DNA from: Blattamonas nauphoetae
Lineage: Eukaryota > Preaxostyla > Oxymonadida
DNA length: 30,565 bases
Assembly: GCA_033064195.1 (NCBI GenBank)
Contig: JARBJD010000595.1
Coordinates: forward strand, 1-30,565
Direction of reading: 5' to 3'
This document shows, piece by piece, positions 16,200 through 24,368 of the stretch. How positions within the stretch are numbered: position 1 is the stretch's first letter; each line of letters starts with the position of its first letter. A program made the translations under genes and the position numbers. A model generated the notes under the pieces. The model saw only the letters and a list, made by a program, of their open reading frames with translations, was not told where the DNA came from and did not search any database.

Positions 16200-16467
16200 C
16201 TGTATTCCGAGTTGTCTCACAATCATCGAATGTGATGGTTCACTCCCACCTTATCTGTCTTTCATGAGGGATTCCCAGCGAGAATGGAACAGAACAAGGG
16301 GAGAACCACGACAGATGGGGAAGATAGCGCAGCGGATGTTGAGAATGGAGGGCATAGAAGATGTGATTGAAGAAAAGCTGCGAAACGACCGAAAGACATA
16401 CGGACGCTTAATTGTTGCCAGATCGATCGAATGGAACAACCTGTACGGCATGAACCTTCCACTGTAG
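16200..16467 (+). pseudogene. C-terminal fragment of an oxymonad-specific host protein family
   Basis: Encodes CIPSCLT, QREWNRTRGE, RMLRMEGIEDVIEEKL and a SIEWNNLYGMNLP ending. I associate these with the C-terminus of a large hypothetical protein family abundant in Blattamonas; this is recalled, not checked. Its first residues match the end of the N-terminal fragment downstream (IPNCLTFFEDD at about 20,222-20,257), which places both in one family. The body of the protein is missing upstream, where GC-rich repeats and a transposase lie instead. It is therefore a remnant copy. Function of the family is unknown. Confidence 0.65.
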
Positions 16468-16850
16468 GAATAGATGCAGGCAAGAACCAGCAAACATATC
16501 GAACACTTTCTGACTTCATTTGGACCGCAAACACTGTTTGTGTGTGATCTTTGTCCGTTCTGGCATCACCTCATAGTTTGACAGAACAATTCTGATTCTC
16601 TCTCGCCAGTCTCCTTCAATCATCACCACACTCTCCATCTCTTCCGCTGCCACTCTCGCAATGCTCGTTCTTGGATGGCAATACCTGGATTAATCGATCC
16701 GTTGTGACCGTTCGCTGCAGTTTGCGTGACTTCCCTGATTCCTGATTGTGCCCCAACATCGTCTTCTCTTCACAACGCCGATGAGATGGCATTTCAGCAT
16801 CGATCCACCATCGCCCACCGTCCTCGACTCTTCCAAAAACCGAAGAACCA

Positions 16851-17694
16851 GAATTCTTCTTCATCCACACCAACCAATCCCTGCTCGCTCTCACCTCGAA
16901 AAGGAAGAAGAACCAGAATACTTCTTCGTCCACACCAACCAATCCCTGCTCGCTCTCACCTCGAAAAGGAAGAAGAACCAGAATACTTCTTCATCCACAC
17001 CAACCAATCCCTGCTCGCTCTCACCTCGAAAAGGAAGAAGAACCAGAATACTTCTTCATCCACACCAACCAATCCCTGCTCGCTCTCACCTCGAAAAGGA
17101 AGAAGAACCAGAATACTTCTTCATCCACACCAACCAATCCCTGCTCGCTCTCACCTCGAAAAGGAAGAAGAACCAGAATACTTCTTCATCCACACCAACC
17201 AATCCCTGCTCGCTCTCACCTCGAAAGGAAGAAGAACCAGAATACTTCTTCATCCACACCAACCAATCCCTGCTCGCTCTCACCTCGAAAAGGAAGAAGA
17301 ACCAGAATACTTCTTCATCCACACCAACCAATCCCTGCTCGCTCTCACCTCGAAAAGGAAGAAGAACCAGAATACTTCTTCATCCACACCAACCAATCCC
17401 TGCTCGCTCTCACCTCGAAAAGGAAGAAGAACCAGAATACTTCTTCATCCACACCAACCAATCCCTGCTCGCTCTCACCTCGAAAAGGAAGAAGAACCAG
17501 AATACTTCTTCATCCACACCAACCAATCCCTGCTCGCTCTCACCTCGAAAAGGAAGAAGAACCAGAATACTTCTTCATCCACACCAACCAATCCCTGCTC
17601 GCTCTCACCTCGAAAAGGAAGAAGAACCAGAATACTTCTTCATCCACACCAACCAATCCCTGCTCGCTCTCACCTCGAAAGATGAAGAAGAGCC
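16851..17694. repeat. 65-bp minisatellite, 13 copies
   Basis: Units begin (GAATACTTCT or variant) at 16,851, 16,916, 16,981, 17,046, 17,111, 17,176, 17,240, 17,305, 17,370, 17,435, 17,500, 17,565 and 17,630. All are 65 bp apart except one 64-bp unit (17,176-17,239). Copies are nearly identical; the first has GAATTC and the second TTCGTCC, and the last decays after CTCGAAAGATG. It is much more GC-rich than the Polintons. Because 65 is not a multiple of three and no frame of the unit has a stop, long open frames run through it on both strands, but I do not call them genes. Confidence 0.95.
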
Positions 17695-17699
17695 AGACT

Positions 17700-19429
17700 A
17701 ATTCACAACTGGTGTCCCGAGATCGAGCGCCTGCCATGTTCATCCGCTCTTCTGTTTGATCTTGCTCTCTCTGGTTCTCGATGGATCTCCTTTCTTGCGA
17801 TGGATCCTGAGGAACACTCCGAGTGAACACGACAATGCAAGAACTTGTGTCTCGTTGCTTTCTGAAAGATCTCGACATGGACGAACTTGAAACATAAATT
17901 GAACCCAACACGATTGCTGCACACGTTCTGAAACCTGTCGAATCTTTCATCCGCGTTTCATCAGCCGGCCACACTTGGATGGACACTCGAGACCAGTCAA
18001 CTGGATTTGTGAGTCTTCTTTCCGACGCCCTGCTCGTGTGTGCTCAGGTTGAACCGACAACTCGAAAAGTGCGCTTCTCGTTCACTAACGACGGATTTCA
18101 TCCCATCTCTGCCCACATTGCTCCCAATCTCGAATGCATCGACTTTTTCAGGAAGTGACGAAACAATTGCGAGACGTCTGGAATTAGCGTCGATTTGCAG
18201 CTGAGTGTTGGCAGCAGAGATGGAGCCATGCTGCAATGATGAGAGACACGTCTCGTGTTTGAAGGAATGGATGGCTTCGAAGACACGATTGATTAACAAC
18301 AGGAAAGCAAGAAGCCAGAATCTGGAGGAGAAAGAATTACTCGAGGTTCGATGAAATGGAGCGATTTTCAAGAAGGGAACGTCACAGAACAGGCATTTCT
18401 CAGAAACTGGAAATCGACGAATCAAACCCAACTCACTCCATCTCCCTGATCCACACTTTCGTCACAACTGATCGATCGACACCAGCGACAGTCTTTCTCA
18501 ACCACCCACTTCAGATTTGTTGAGAATTCGCCATCCCCATCCACCATCCTTCCACCGCTTGCTTGGAGAATGGAGGAGAAAATGCGATTTTGGAAGATTA
18601 TCCTGAAACTGAGTTCTCCGTTGTGTTTTCATAAGTCGTCCGTGCTGCTGGTGTTTTCTTCATTCATCGAAGTGGACGGATCAATCTTGACTGAAAATGA
18701 AAAGACATTTCTCTTGCTCTTCTCAACCGCTCTTCCCTTTGTGGCCTCGAACTGAGAGGGAAGACGAAAGATGCGCTGAAATGTCCGACGAACCCTTCCA
18801 CCCCTTTCCATCAAACATATGAAGCTGATTGTTTCATCGATCGTTCGTTCTCGATCGGAACACGTGTCAGAAAGGCCGACAGATTCTCTCCCAACCCGCC
18901 TGAAATGAGAGTGATTGGGGAGTTCCGAACATTTGGAACAGAACTGAGTCAAACTCATGTTCATCCGAAGATCACCGCCAAGATCCGTGGAGTGCTCTTC
19001 TCTTTCGACTCCGACTTGCATTCGAGGCCAGCCATTTCCTTTTTGAGAGCCGCTCATTTGACTCCGCTGCTTCCTCCCATGCACAACCACCTGCTCCTCT
19101 CACCTCCATCTCTCTTTGCTAGGTCTGCTGTCTGTGGATGGATGATTCGATTTGAGAGAGCAGATGGGAGAAAGAAGTGTCCTACCCGCCAGAATTTCTC
19201 TCTTCATCTGCTTCTCAGCATTCTCTTGTGGTTCGCTCGGAGTTCTTCGGCATTTCCAGCGACGTCGTTCGTTTTATGTCGTTCAGAGGTTTCATCTTCA
19301 TTAATGGATTGACTCAGACTTCGTTAATTGCTTTTTTCTTCCTTTCTGGATATGTCTTTCATCTCACTGTCATTGTTTCACTCATTCTTTGTTGACCCAT
19401 AACAAGCGATATTAGAAACAAAAATCGAA
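17700..19429. other. 1.7 kb without a recognisable gene
   Basis: Moderately GC-rich, unlike the Polintons. Open frames on both strands stay below about 155 codons, overlap one another, and show no motif or family that I know. It may be decayed host coding sequence or spacer. Confidence 0.5.
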
Positions 19430-20275
19430 ATGACAGATTTAAGCACCGAGATAAACTCCTCCATTGATTCTCCTTTCCCTGGTATCTCTTCACGCTGCTT
19501 ATCATGTTCTCCAGATTGTTCTACTTTCCTGAATTGGAGCGATGACAGATTTCGTTCAGAATCTGAAAAGACCGTTCTCTTTCGATCTCTTGTTGCCACT
19601 TTGAAGCTAAACCCTGCATTAAATGACTCTCTGGAAGCGAAAGCAGTGAAAGTTCTTGAATCTGTGGGTTCAGAGGGTCGACAATCAGCAGATGCTTTTC
19701 TCCGCAACTTTTCATCGTTATCTGATAATTCTCTAGCAGACTTCGTACAGTGTATTAGTGTGCTCGTTTCATCAGCCAGTCAGGTGATTACCACCGCTGC
19801 AATGAAGCTGATCATGCGGTGATCACCAAAAATCGATCTTATCCTGGTCAAAGCTGATCTGATCCCTCCACTCATCTTATTACTCAATCCACAGTCTCTC
19901 TCCTTGGCAGAAGCAGTCAATATCCACACTAGTCTCATGAAAACCATCACATCTTCTTTCTGGCTTTCATCTCCATCTGGTCTCAGACAACTCAAAATTG
20001 AAGATGACGATGAACAACAAGCTGTTCACGAGACGGTTTTGCAGCAAGTTCTAACACCTTCGGAGATGTATCTTTGCCATTTGTGCGTGAACCGCCTTTC
20101 GATCATCGATGGAAAGCTCTCGGATAAGTTCATGACACTCCTTGCTCAAATCCTCGAAATATGTCCATATTATGAACCGACACTGAATTTCGTTCTTGGT
20201 ATGCCAGTCTTTCTCACGATCCCCAATTGTCTCACATTCTTCGAGGATGATCGCTCAATAGTAGTGGTATAAGCG
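19430..20275 (+). pseudogene. N-terminal part of the oxymonad-specific host protein family, degraded
   Basis: The reading starts MTDLSTEINS, then FLNWSDDRFRSESEK, FRSLVATLKLNPAL, SLEAKAVKVLESV and FVQCISVLVSSASQVITTAA. After an in-frame TGA at 19,820-19,822 it continues in the same frame with LVKADLIPPLI, LNPQSLSLAEAVNIH, EQQAVHETVLQQVL, CPYYEP and IPNCLTFFEDD. These match, from memory, the Blattamonas hypothetical family of the 16,200 fragment. The repeated helices suggest an armadillo/HEAT-like solenoid (inference). The stop, and the end of similarity at about 20,300 near the expected REWN..RG segment, make it a pseudogene. Element 2 starts about 200 bp on and may have split the gene. Confidence 0.7.
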
Positions 20276-20543
20276 AAATGGGAACCAAACTGGCATAGGT
20301 GATACTCCTAGGAGAATTGGAACGAGAAATCATTTTGAATCTCAGAGCCAATTGATTTTTTTTAATATGACTCATTCTAATTTCCATCTCACTTACTACT
20401 GAAAATATTGACATTTCAGAGTAGTCTATATTTGGCCGTAAATTCAAAAATAAAGGCGAAAAACGGACCTCTTGAAAAGTGTCTTTTTTGAAACAAATTT
20501 TGAGTACTTTTAGAAAACAACGTCGATTTCTTTTTTTATTCAA

Positions 20544-20564
20544 TTTTTTAATTTGTATAAAATG
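20544..20564 (+). promoter_or_regulatory. early-like promoter of the left-TIR gene
   Basis: Reads TTTTTTAATTTGTA-TAAAATG, ending in the chosen start codon. Confidence 0.6.
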
Positions 20565-21155
20565 AGCAGCGTCTTGACACCAACACAACTACTGGAAATT
20601 TTGGACAAAGAAGATTTAAAAATGAAATCACCTCCGACTCTCAATCGACAAGGAACAGCATATCTCACAGGAAGCACTTTCGAATACTATCTCGAAGAGA
20701 AACCAGATGAAACTTATCAAGTGTACGTCAATAGTTTCGTCAAAGGATACAGACCACATCTGAATCGCCAGAAATATCTTCGACCAGCAAATCGTTGTAC
20801 AAAAGAGAAGCATATTGAATCAATGAAAAATGAGAATTGTGAACTCATTTCTGAATACACTCATTCAAGTACTCCAGTAACATATCGACATGAAGGACTT
20901 GAATGGATAGTAATACCATCAAAATGGATGAAAGGATTCAGAACTCATCAGAACAAACGAAAACGATCCACACAATCGTTTGTTGAAAATGAATTGAAAA
21001 AAGAGAATTGTGAACTCATTGGAACATACACAAAGGTACTTGAGCCATTCAAATATCGCGATTTACGAACAAAGAATGAGTATTACGTTCGCTTGGACAA
21101 TTGGTTGTATTTTGGAGACCGTCCTCACATGAAAAAGTACCATGAAAGGTCATGA
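20562..21155 (+). CDS. three-repeat RPH-motif protein, 197 aa (left TIR)
   Basis: The start is at 20,562 (MSSVLTPTQLLE) because the early-like motif ends exactly on this ATG; an in-frame Met three codons upstream lies inside the motif. It has the same three-unit architecture as the right-TIR gene: KGYRPH, then W.KGFRTH, then YFGDRPH, with NENCELISEY and KKENCELIGTY cores. It is roughly three-quarters identical to that protein, with C-terminal HERS shared. Differences cluster in unit one and at loop positions. Lys/Arg richness (NKRKR) suits nucleic-acid binding. Not a recognised family. Confidence 0.8.
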   Translation: MSSVLTPTQLLEILDKEDLKMKSPPTLNRQGTAYLTGSTFEYYLEEKPDETYQVYVNSFVKGYRPHLNRQKYLRPANRCTKEKHIESMKNENCELISEYTHSSTPVTYRHEGLEWIVIPSKWMKGFRTHQNKRKRSTQSFVENELKKENCELIGTYTKVLEPFKYRDLRTKNEYYVRLDNWLYFGDRPHMKKYHERS

Positions 21156-21204
21156 AAATACTGAAAATCTACTTTTTACCACAAATCAATGAAATCCAAT
21201 GTGA

Positions 21205-21549
21205 GAACCATTTCGAAAAATTCTGAAAAAAATTCTAAAATCTCGGGGACACTGTAGGTCATCGATCAAAAGAGGTTTGATCAAAATCGGTTGAGAATTC
21301 GTTGAGCTACGTACCGAACTTAGGTCGAAAAAGTGACGAAAAAAGTCGATGTTCCGATTTTGCTACTATGAACTGCTTTATGGCTCAAATTGTGTTCAAA
21401 CACGTTTGAATGTGACGGAAATCATTTTGAAAGGTAGGATTTTCGATAAAAAGCACTTCTGAGATTTTTGGTTTGATCCGACCCATTGAGGTTTTTTCGC
21501 GTTTTTTGAGATTTTTTCAGAAAAGGTATGGACGTTCGGGACTATGTCC
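21205..21549. repeat. hyper-conserved non-coding TIR core, copy 2
   Basis: The inverse of 13,868-14,212 at about 99% by eye, including the palindrome TTCAAAC-AC-GTTTGAA at 21,395-21,410. Its near-identity ends abruptly towards the gene, where the two copies are clearly divergent. Confidence 0.8.
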
Positions 21550-22847
21550 TTTTGATCACTTTTCGTCGTCTTACGGTGTTTTTGGGTGTGAAAACGCTAG
21601 TTGGCGTCTTTTTGTGTCATTCATCTCTGAAAACTTTTGACACCTCTACATTCGGACACTTTTTCATGAATTTTCACATTTCACTACTTTCACTTCATTT
21701 ACTCCGTTATTGCATCATTTTAACGAACATAAGTCAACGCGAGACGTATAGTGCATTTCCTTAGTTTCATTTTGTCGGTTCTTCGATCACACCTCTGACG
21801 TGACACTTGCACCAACATTTTGACACAATAGATTTTTTGATCCGATTTTCACTGCAAATCCTTCTTTCTCGCGGTATGAGTAAGGTGTGCTCAAATTTTG
21901 AGGAGATTTTGTCGGATAGTTCTCCCATAAAGTCACTTTTTCATGTTTTCACTTCACAACTTTTGACCGTTTTTGTCACTTCAAAACCGACTGTAGTCCC
22001 TTTCATTTCATCACTTTTGCTCCCCATTTCACCTCGAATTAGTTCATCATTCCTCTTCATTTTGCTCATATCACTTCCATTTTGTGGGCCGTTCTCACTT
22101 CACTAGCACATCATTTTAGTCAACTTTTCATCAACTTTTTATCAAAAACAGAGTAAATGAAAGCGAAACAAGCAACAATGAAACGGGCAAGTATGAAACT
22201 GAGAGGGAAATTGACGATCGTGAAAATGACGTGAAATGTGGCGCCAATAGTGAAAATTAGGTCTGTGTTTAGGTTTATCTCTCTTAAAAACAACAAAAAT
22301 GATTCAAAAATGTTCGTGAAATGATGAAGATTACGGAAAAATACCGAGATATGAAGTGAGCCGTTGAATGGCGGATCTCTGCAAAAGTCCGGAAAACTCA
22401 GTAAACGAGAATTAGTGTGAACTTACAGAGAAAAAGTTTCAGAGAAAGAAACATGAATGAAATGGCTTTTAAGGATACTCAACGAGAAAACGAAGACGGA
22501 AGTGGTCATGAAAATGAAAACATAACGAGTGAAAATGAAGTGGCAATTCAATCAAAAACGAGTGAAACAGAGCTGAAAAAAGAAGAAAAGGAGAGTGGCA
22601 TACTCGTTTTTACATAAAAGTTTCGAGATCCACGACCGATCCTGAAACTCCGCATAACTCTGCAAAAGTTCGGAAAAAGGAAAAAACGGAGCATACCTCG
22701 ATGATCCTACAGTTCCGGAGAATCTGAAACGCGAAGAATTAGAACGAAACGAACATAGTTGAGAAATGAGTGATCGAACCCATTGATCCTCGATTCCAGT
22801 GAAAAATCCAGAACTGAGAAAACAACGAAAGTATTTTCATTTTTGAA
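21550..22847. other. non-coding inner part of the left TIR
   Basis: The first part (to about 22,260) aligns loosely with the inverse of 13,200-13,860. The rest, to about 22,750, is largely unlike the right TIR and lacks its GGTAC repeats. A word CTCTGCAAAAGTYCGGAAAA recurs at 22,377-22,396 and about 22,657-22,676. I see no credible gene; a 66-codon frame at 22,417 is Glu/Lys/Asn-rich low-complexity sequence. Confidence 0.5.
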
Positions 22848-22868
22848 TTTTTTAATTTGTATTAAATG
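22848..22868 (+). promoter_or_regulatory. early-like promoter at the inner left TIR
   Basis: Reads TTTTTTAATTTGTA-TTAAATG, ending in the ATG at 22,866-22,868. Confidence 0.6.
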
Positions 22869-23078
22869 AATCCAACTGCGATGTACAAGGAAAGACGTAG
22901 AGTATGTTCAGAACAAGCATTATTTGAATCAATGAGAGAAGAGAACTGTTCACTAGTCTCTGAGTATGTCAGAAATAATGTGCCGGTGACGTATGTTCAT
23001 GAGGGAATCCTCAATTTTAATTCCAATGAAAGAACAAACGAAAATGAATCGACAAAAATACAATTCACAAATGATTGA
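22866..23078 (+). CDS. TIR-end partial RPH-motif protein
   Basis: The first 47 codons align without gaps to the start of the 129-residue protein (RRVCS..AL.ESM..ENC.LVS.YV, then VHEG). After VHEG all similarity ends, and the frame runs on for 23 unrelated codons. This is what a TIR ending inside a gene gives: the right end keeps the whole gene and the left end only its 5' part. It may make a short peptide or serve only as a leader and promoter for the S74 gene, which starts 20 bp after the TIR edge. Confidence 0.6.
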   Translation: MNPTAMYKERRRVCSEQALFESMREENCSLVSEYVRNNVPVTYVHEGILNFNSNERTNENESTKIQFTND

Positions 23079-23934
23079 GAAAATGATTGATCAGAATCTC
23101 TCGACGACCAACGAGAATGCAGCAGTGATTGACTCACTACAGAAGACAACTGAAGCACAGCAGACAGCGATATCTTCAATCCAAAAAGTGGTGAGCACAA
23201 ATGGATCAATCACTTGTTCAGCTGGTATTACAACACCAACAATTGGAGGATTGATCAATGTGAATGGAGCGAAGTGGAACATATCAGAGGGATCACTTCC
23301 GAAGTATCCTGGAACATATCCAGCTTCAACATTTAAGTCTGGCATTTCAATTTCACAATCGCTTTCAGAAACTTCTGGAATTCAGTTCAATGGTGATGGC
23401 ATAATCATGTGGTCTCCCTGTGACTCACCAGCTTTGTATTACTACGACGAGGATACAGGTTCAGGAGTTTTTTCAATATCCACAACAGGAAGTTTTTCTC
23501 AACTGTCAGACAGAAGAGTGAAAAGAAATATTGAACCATACCCCGATGTTCTCGAGCAACTGAATAAAGTGGAAATTGTGCAGTATCAATTCAACACATT
23601 CGATTCGAAGATCAACAAAGTGACAAGACAAATCGAGAGCGAGACAGATGAAGAACACTTGAAGAACTGCAAAGAGAAATGTGAATGCCTGAAGAAGGAA
23701 AGAGAGAAGAAACACATTGGTGTGATTGCTCAACAGATCCAAGAAATATTCCCTGAAGTCGTGAATGATTCGAATCCAGACTGTCTTCAAGTTGATTATG
23801 CAGAACTCTCTTGCTTCTGTATCAAAGCCATACAGGAACTGAGTAGCATTGTCGGACAACAACAGACACTCATAAATGAACTCATTCAAAAATATAATTC
23901 ACTGATCGAAACAATGACTAATACTCCAACATGA
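23026..23934 (+). CDS. spike-like protein with S74 intramolecular chaperone, 302 aa
   Basis: The start is placed at 23,026 (MKEQTKMNRQ); the open frame begins 33 bp earlier. Residues 1-55 look like a coiled-coil or stalk (MIEKMIDQN, SLQKTTEAQQTAISSIQK). Residues 60-145 are Gly/Ser/Thr-rich beta-type sequence, as in fibre shafts and heads. Residues 151-156, SDRRVK, carry the Ser-Lys dyad of Peptidase_S74, followed by HIGVIAQQIQEIFPEVV and a closing coiled coil. S74 domains trimerise phage tail spikes and then cut themselves off; the eukaryotic MYRF proteins use the same domain. A virion spike or attachment fibre is the likeliest role. It is one of the few plus-strand genes, next to the TIR, and has no late-like leader of its own. 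Confidence 0.8.
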   Translation: MKEQTKMNRQKYNSQMIEKMIDQNLSTTNENAAVIDSLQKTTEAQQTAISSIQKVVSTNGSITCSAGITTPTIGGLINVNGAKWNISEGSLPKYPGTYPASTFKSGISISQSLSETSGIQFNGDGIIMWSPCDSPALYYYDEDTGSGVFSISTTGSFSQLSDRRVKRNIEPYPDVLEQLNKVEIVQYQFNTFDSKINKVTRQIESETDEEHLKNCKEKCECLKKEREKKHIGVIAQQIQEIFPEVVNDSNPDCLQVDYAELSCFCIKAIQELSSIVGQQQTLINELIQKYNSLIETMTNTPT

Positions 23935-24328
23935 GATCAACCAGAAATTCATAGTACTCATTGATTATTTTTCCATTGATGGTCTCGGTTGTTTCCATCT
24001 CAATTGATTCACCAGAACTGTCTTTGAACCAGATCTTCACTATTGATTGTCGAGTGCTTAATTCCCACTTCTTTCGCTTCGCAATCTGTTCATTACAGAA
24101 AGCAACAAATGAATCATTGAATGCATCAGTCTGGATCCAATCACCGTGGATTGTGATGTGCTGAGGAATGTCTTTTGAGATGATAGTTGAGTTACCATTA
24201 ATCTCTTCCCTCACATGGATGAGTTTGCAGTCAAGAAAGTGAACATATTTTTGGTTTCGAGAATTGGTAAAATCAGGAGGTAGTTGAGCAGTATGAGAAT
24301 TCTGAATTGAGAAATATCGCTTCACCAT
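23918..24328 (-). CDS. 136-aa unknown, possibly virion protein
   Basis: The start is set at the ATG at 24,328 (MVKRYFSIQNS), which follows the late-like leader GATATTTTATTTTTGAAG; the open frame begins five codons earlier at a TTG. Alternating hydrophobic strands (KYVHFLDCKLIHV, QHITIHGDWIQT, SIVKIWF) suggest a small beta-sandwich; single-jelly-roll penton proteins of this virus class are usually longer, so that role is only a guess. Its 3' end overlaps the convergent S74 gene by 17 bp. No homologue is visible in the window. Confidence 0.65.
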   Translation of the reverse strand: MVKRYFSIQNSHTAQLPPDFTNSRNQKYVHFLDCKLIHVREEINGNSTIISKDIPQHITIHGDWIQTDAFNDSFVAFCNEQIAKRKKWELSTRQSIVKIWFKDSSGESIEMETTETINGKIINEYYEFLVDLMLEY

Positions 24329-24360
24329 CTTTGTTTTCTTCAAAAATAAAATATCAAATT
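24329..24360 (-). promoter_or_regulatory. late-like promoter/leader of the 136-aa gene
   Basis: The gene strand has GATATTTTATTTTTGAAG about 11 nt before the ATG, a longer gap than in most leaders here. Confidence 0.45.
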
Positions 24361-24368
24361 TGTTCTGT

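Larger units (their letters stand above)
20505..23006. repeat. left terminal inverted repeat of element 2
   Basis: The inverted counterpart of 12,095-14,915. It starts at about 20,505 (TACTTTTAGAAAAC compares with TACTCATTCAACAGAAAC on the inverted right end). It carries the 197-residue gene, the 345-bp core and an early-promoter gene start, and ends where similarity stops inside the 22,866 gene. The outer boundary is approximate; I could not confirm a target-site duplication because the partner ends lie outside the window. Confidence 0.8.

Noticed and set aside
16851-17694. CRISPR-like array
   Set aside because: The whole 65-bp period is conserved with no variable spacers, and the setting is eukaryotic.
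16726-17701. Two long plus-strand open frames (about 317-319 codons) and minus-strand frames through the minisatellite
   Set aside because: They exist because the 65-bp unit has no stops; start regions differ, no domain is present, and several frames on both strands are equally open.
17540-19312. Open frames of 60-155 codons on both strands
   Set aside because: They overlap each other, have no recognisable motif, and one partly reads the minisatellite.
22417-22617. 66-codon frame in the left TIR
   Set aside because: Glu/Lys/Asn-rich low-complexity sequence, no early- or late-like leader, and no counterpart in the right TIR.
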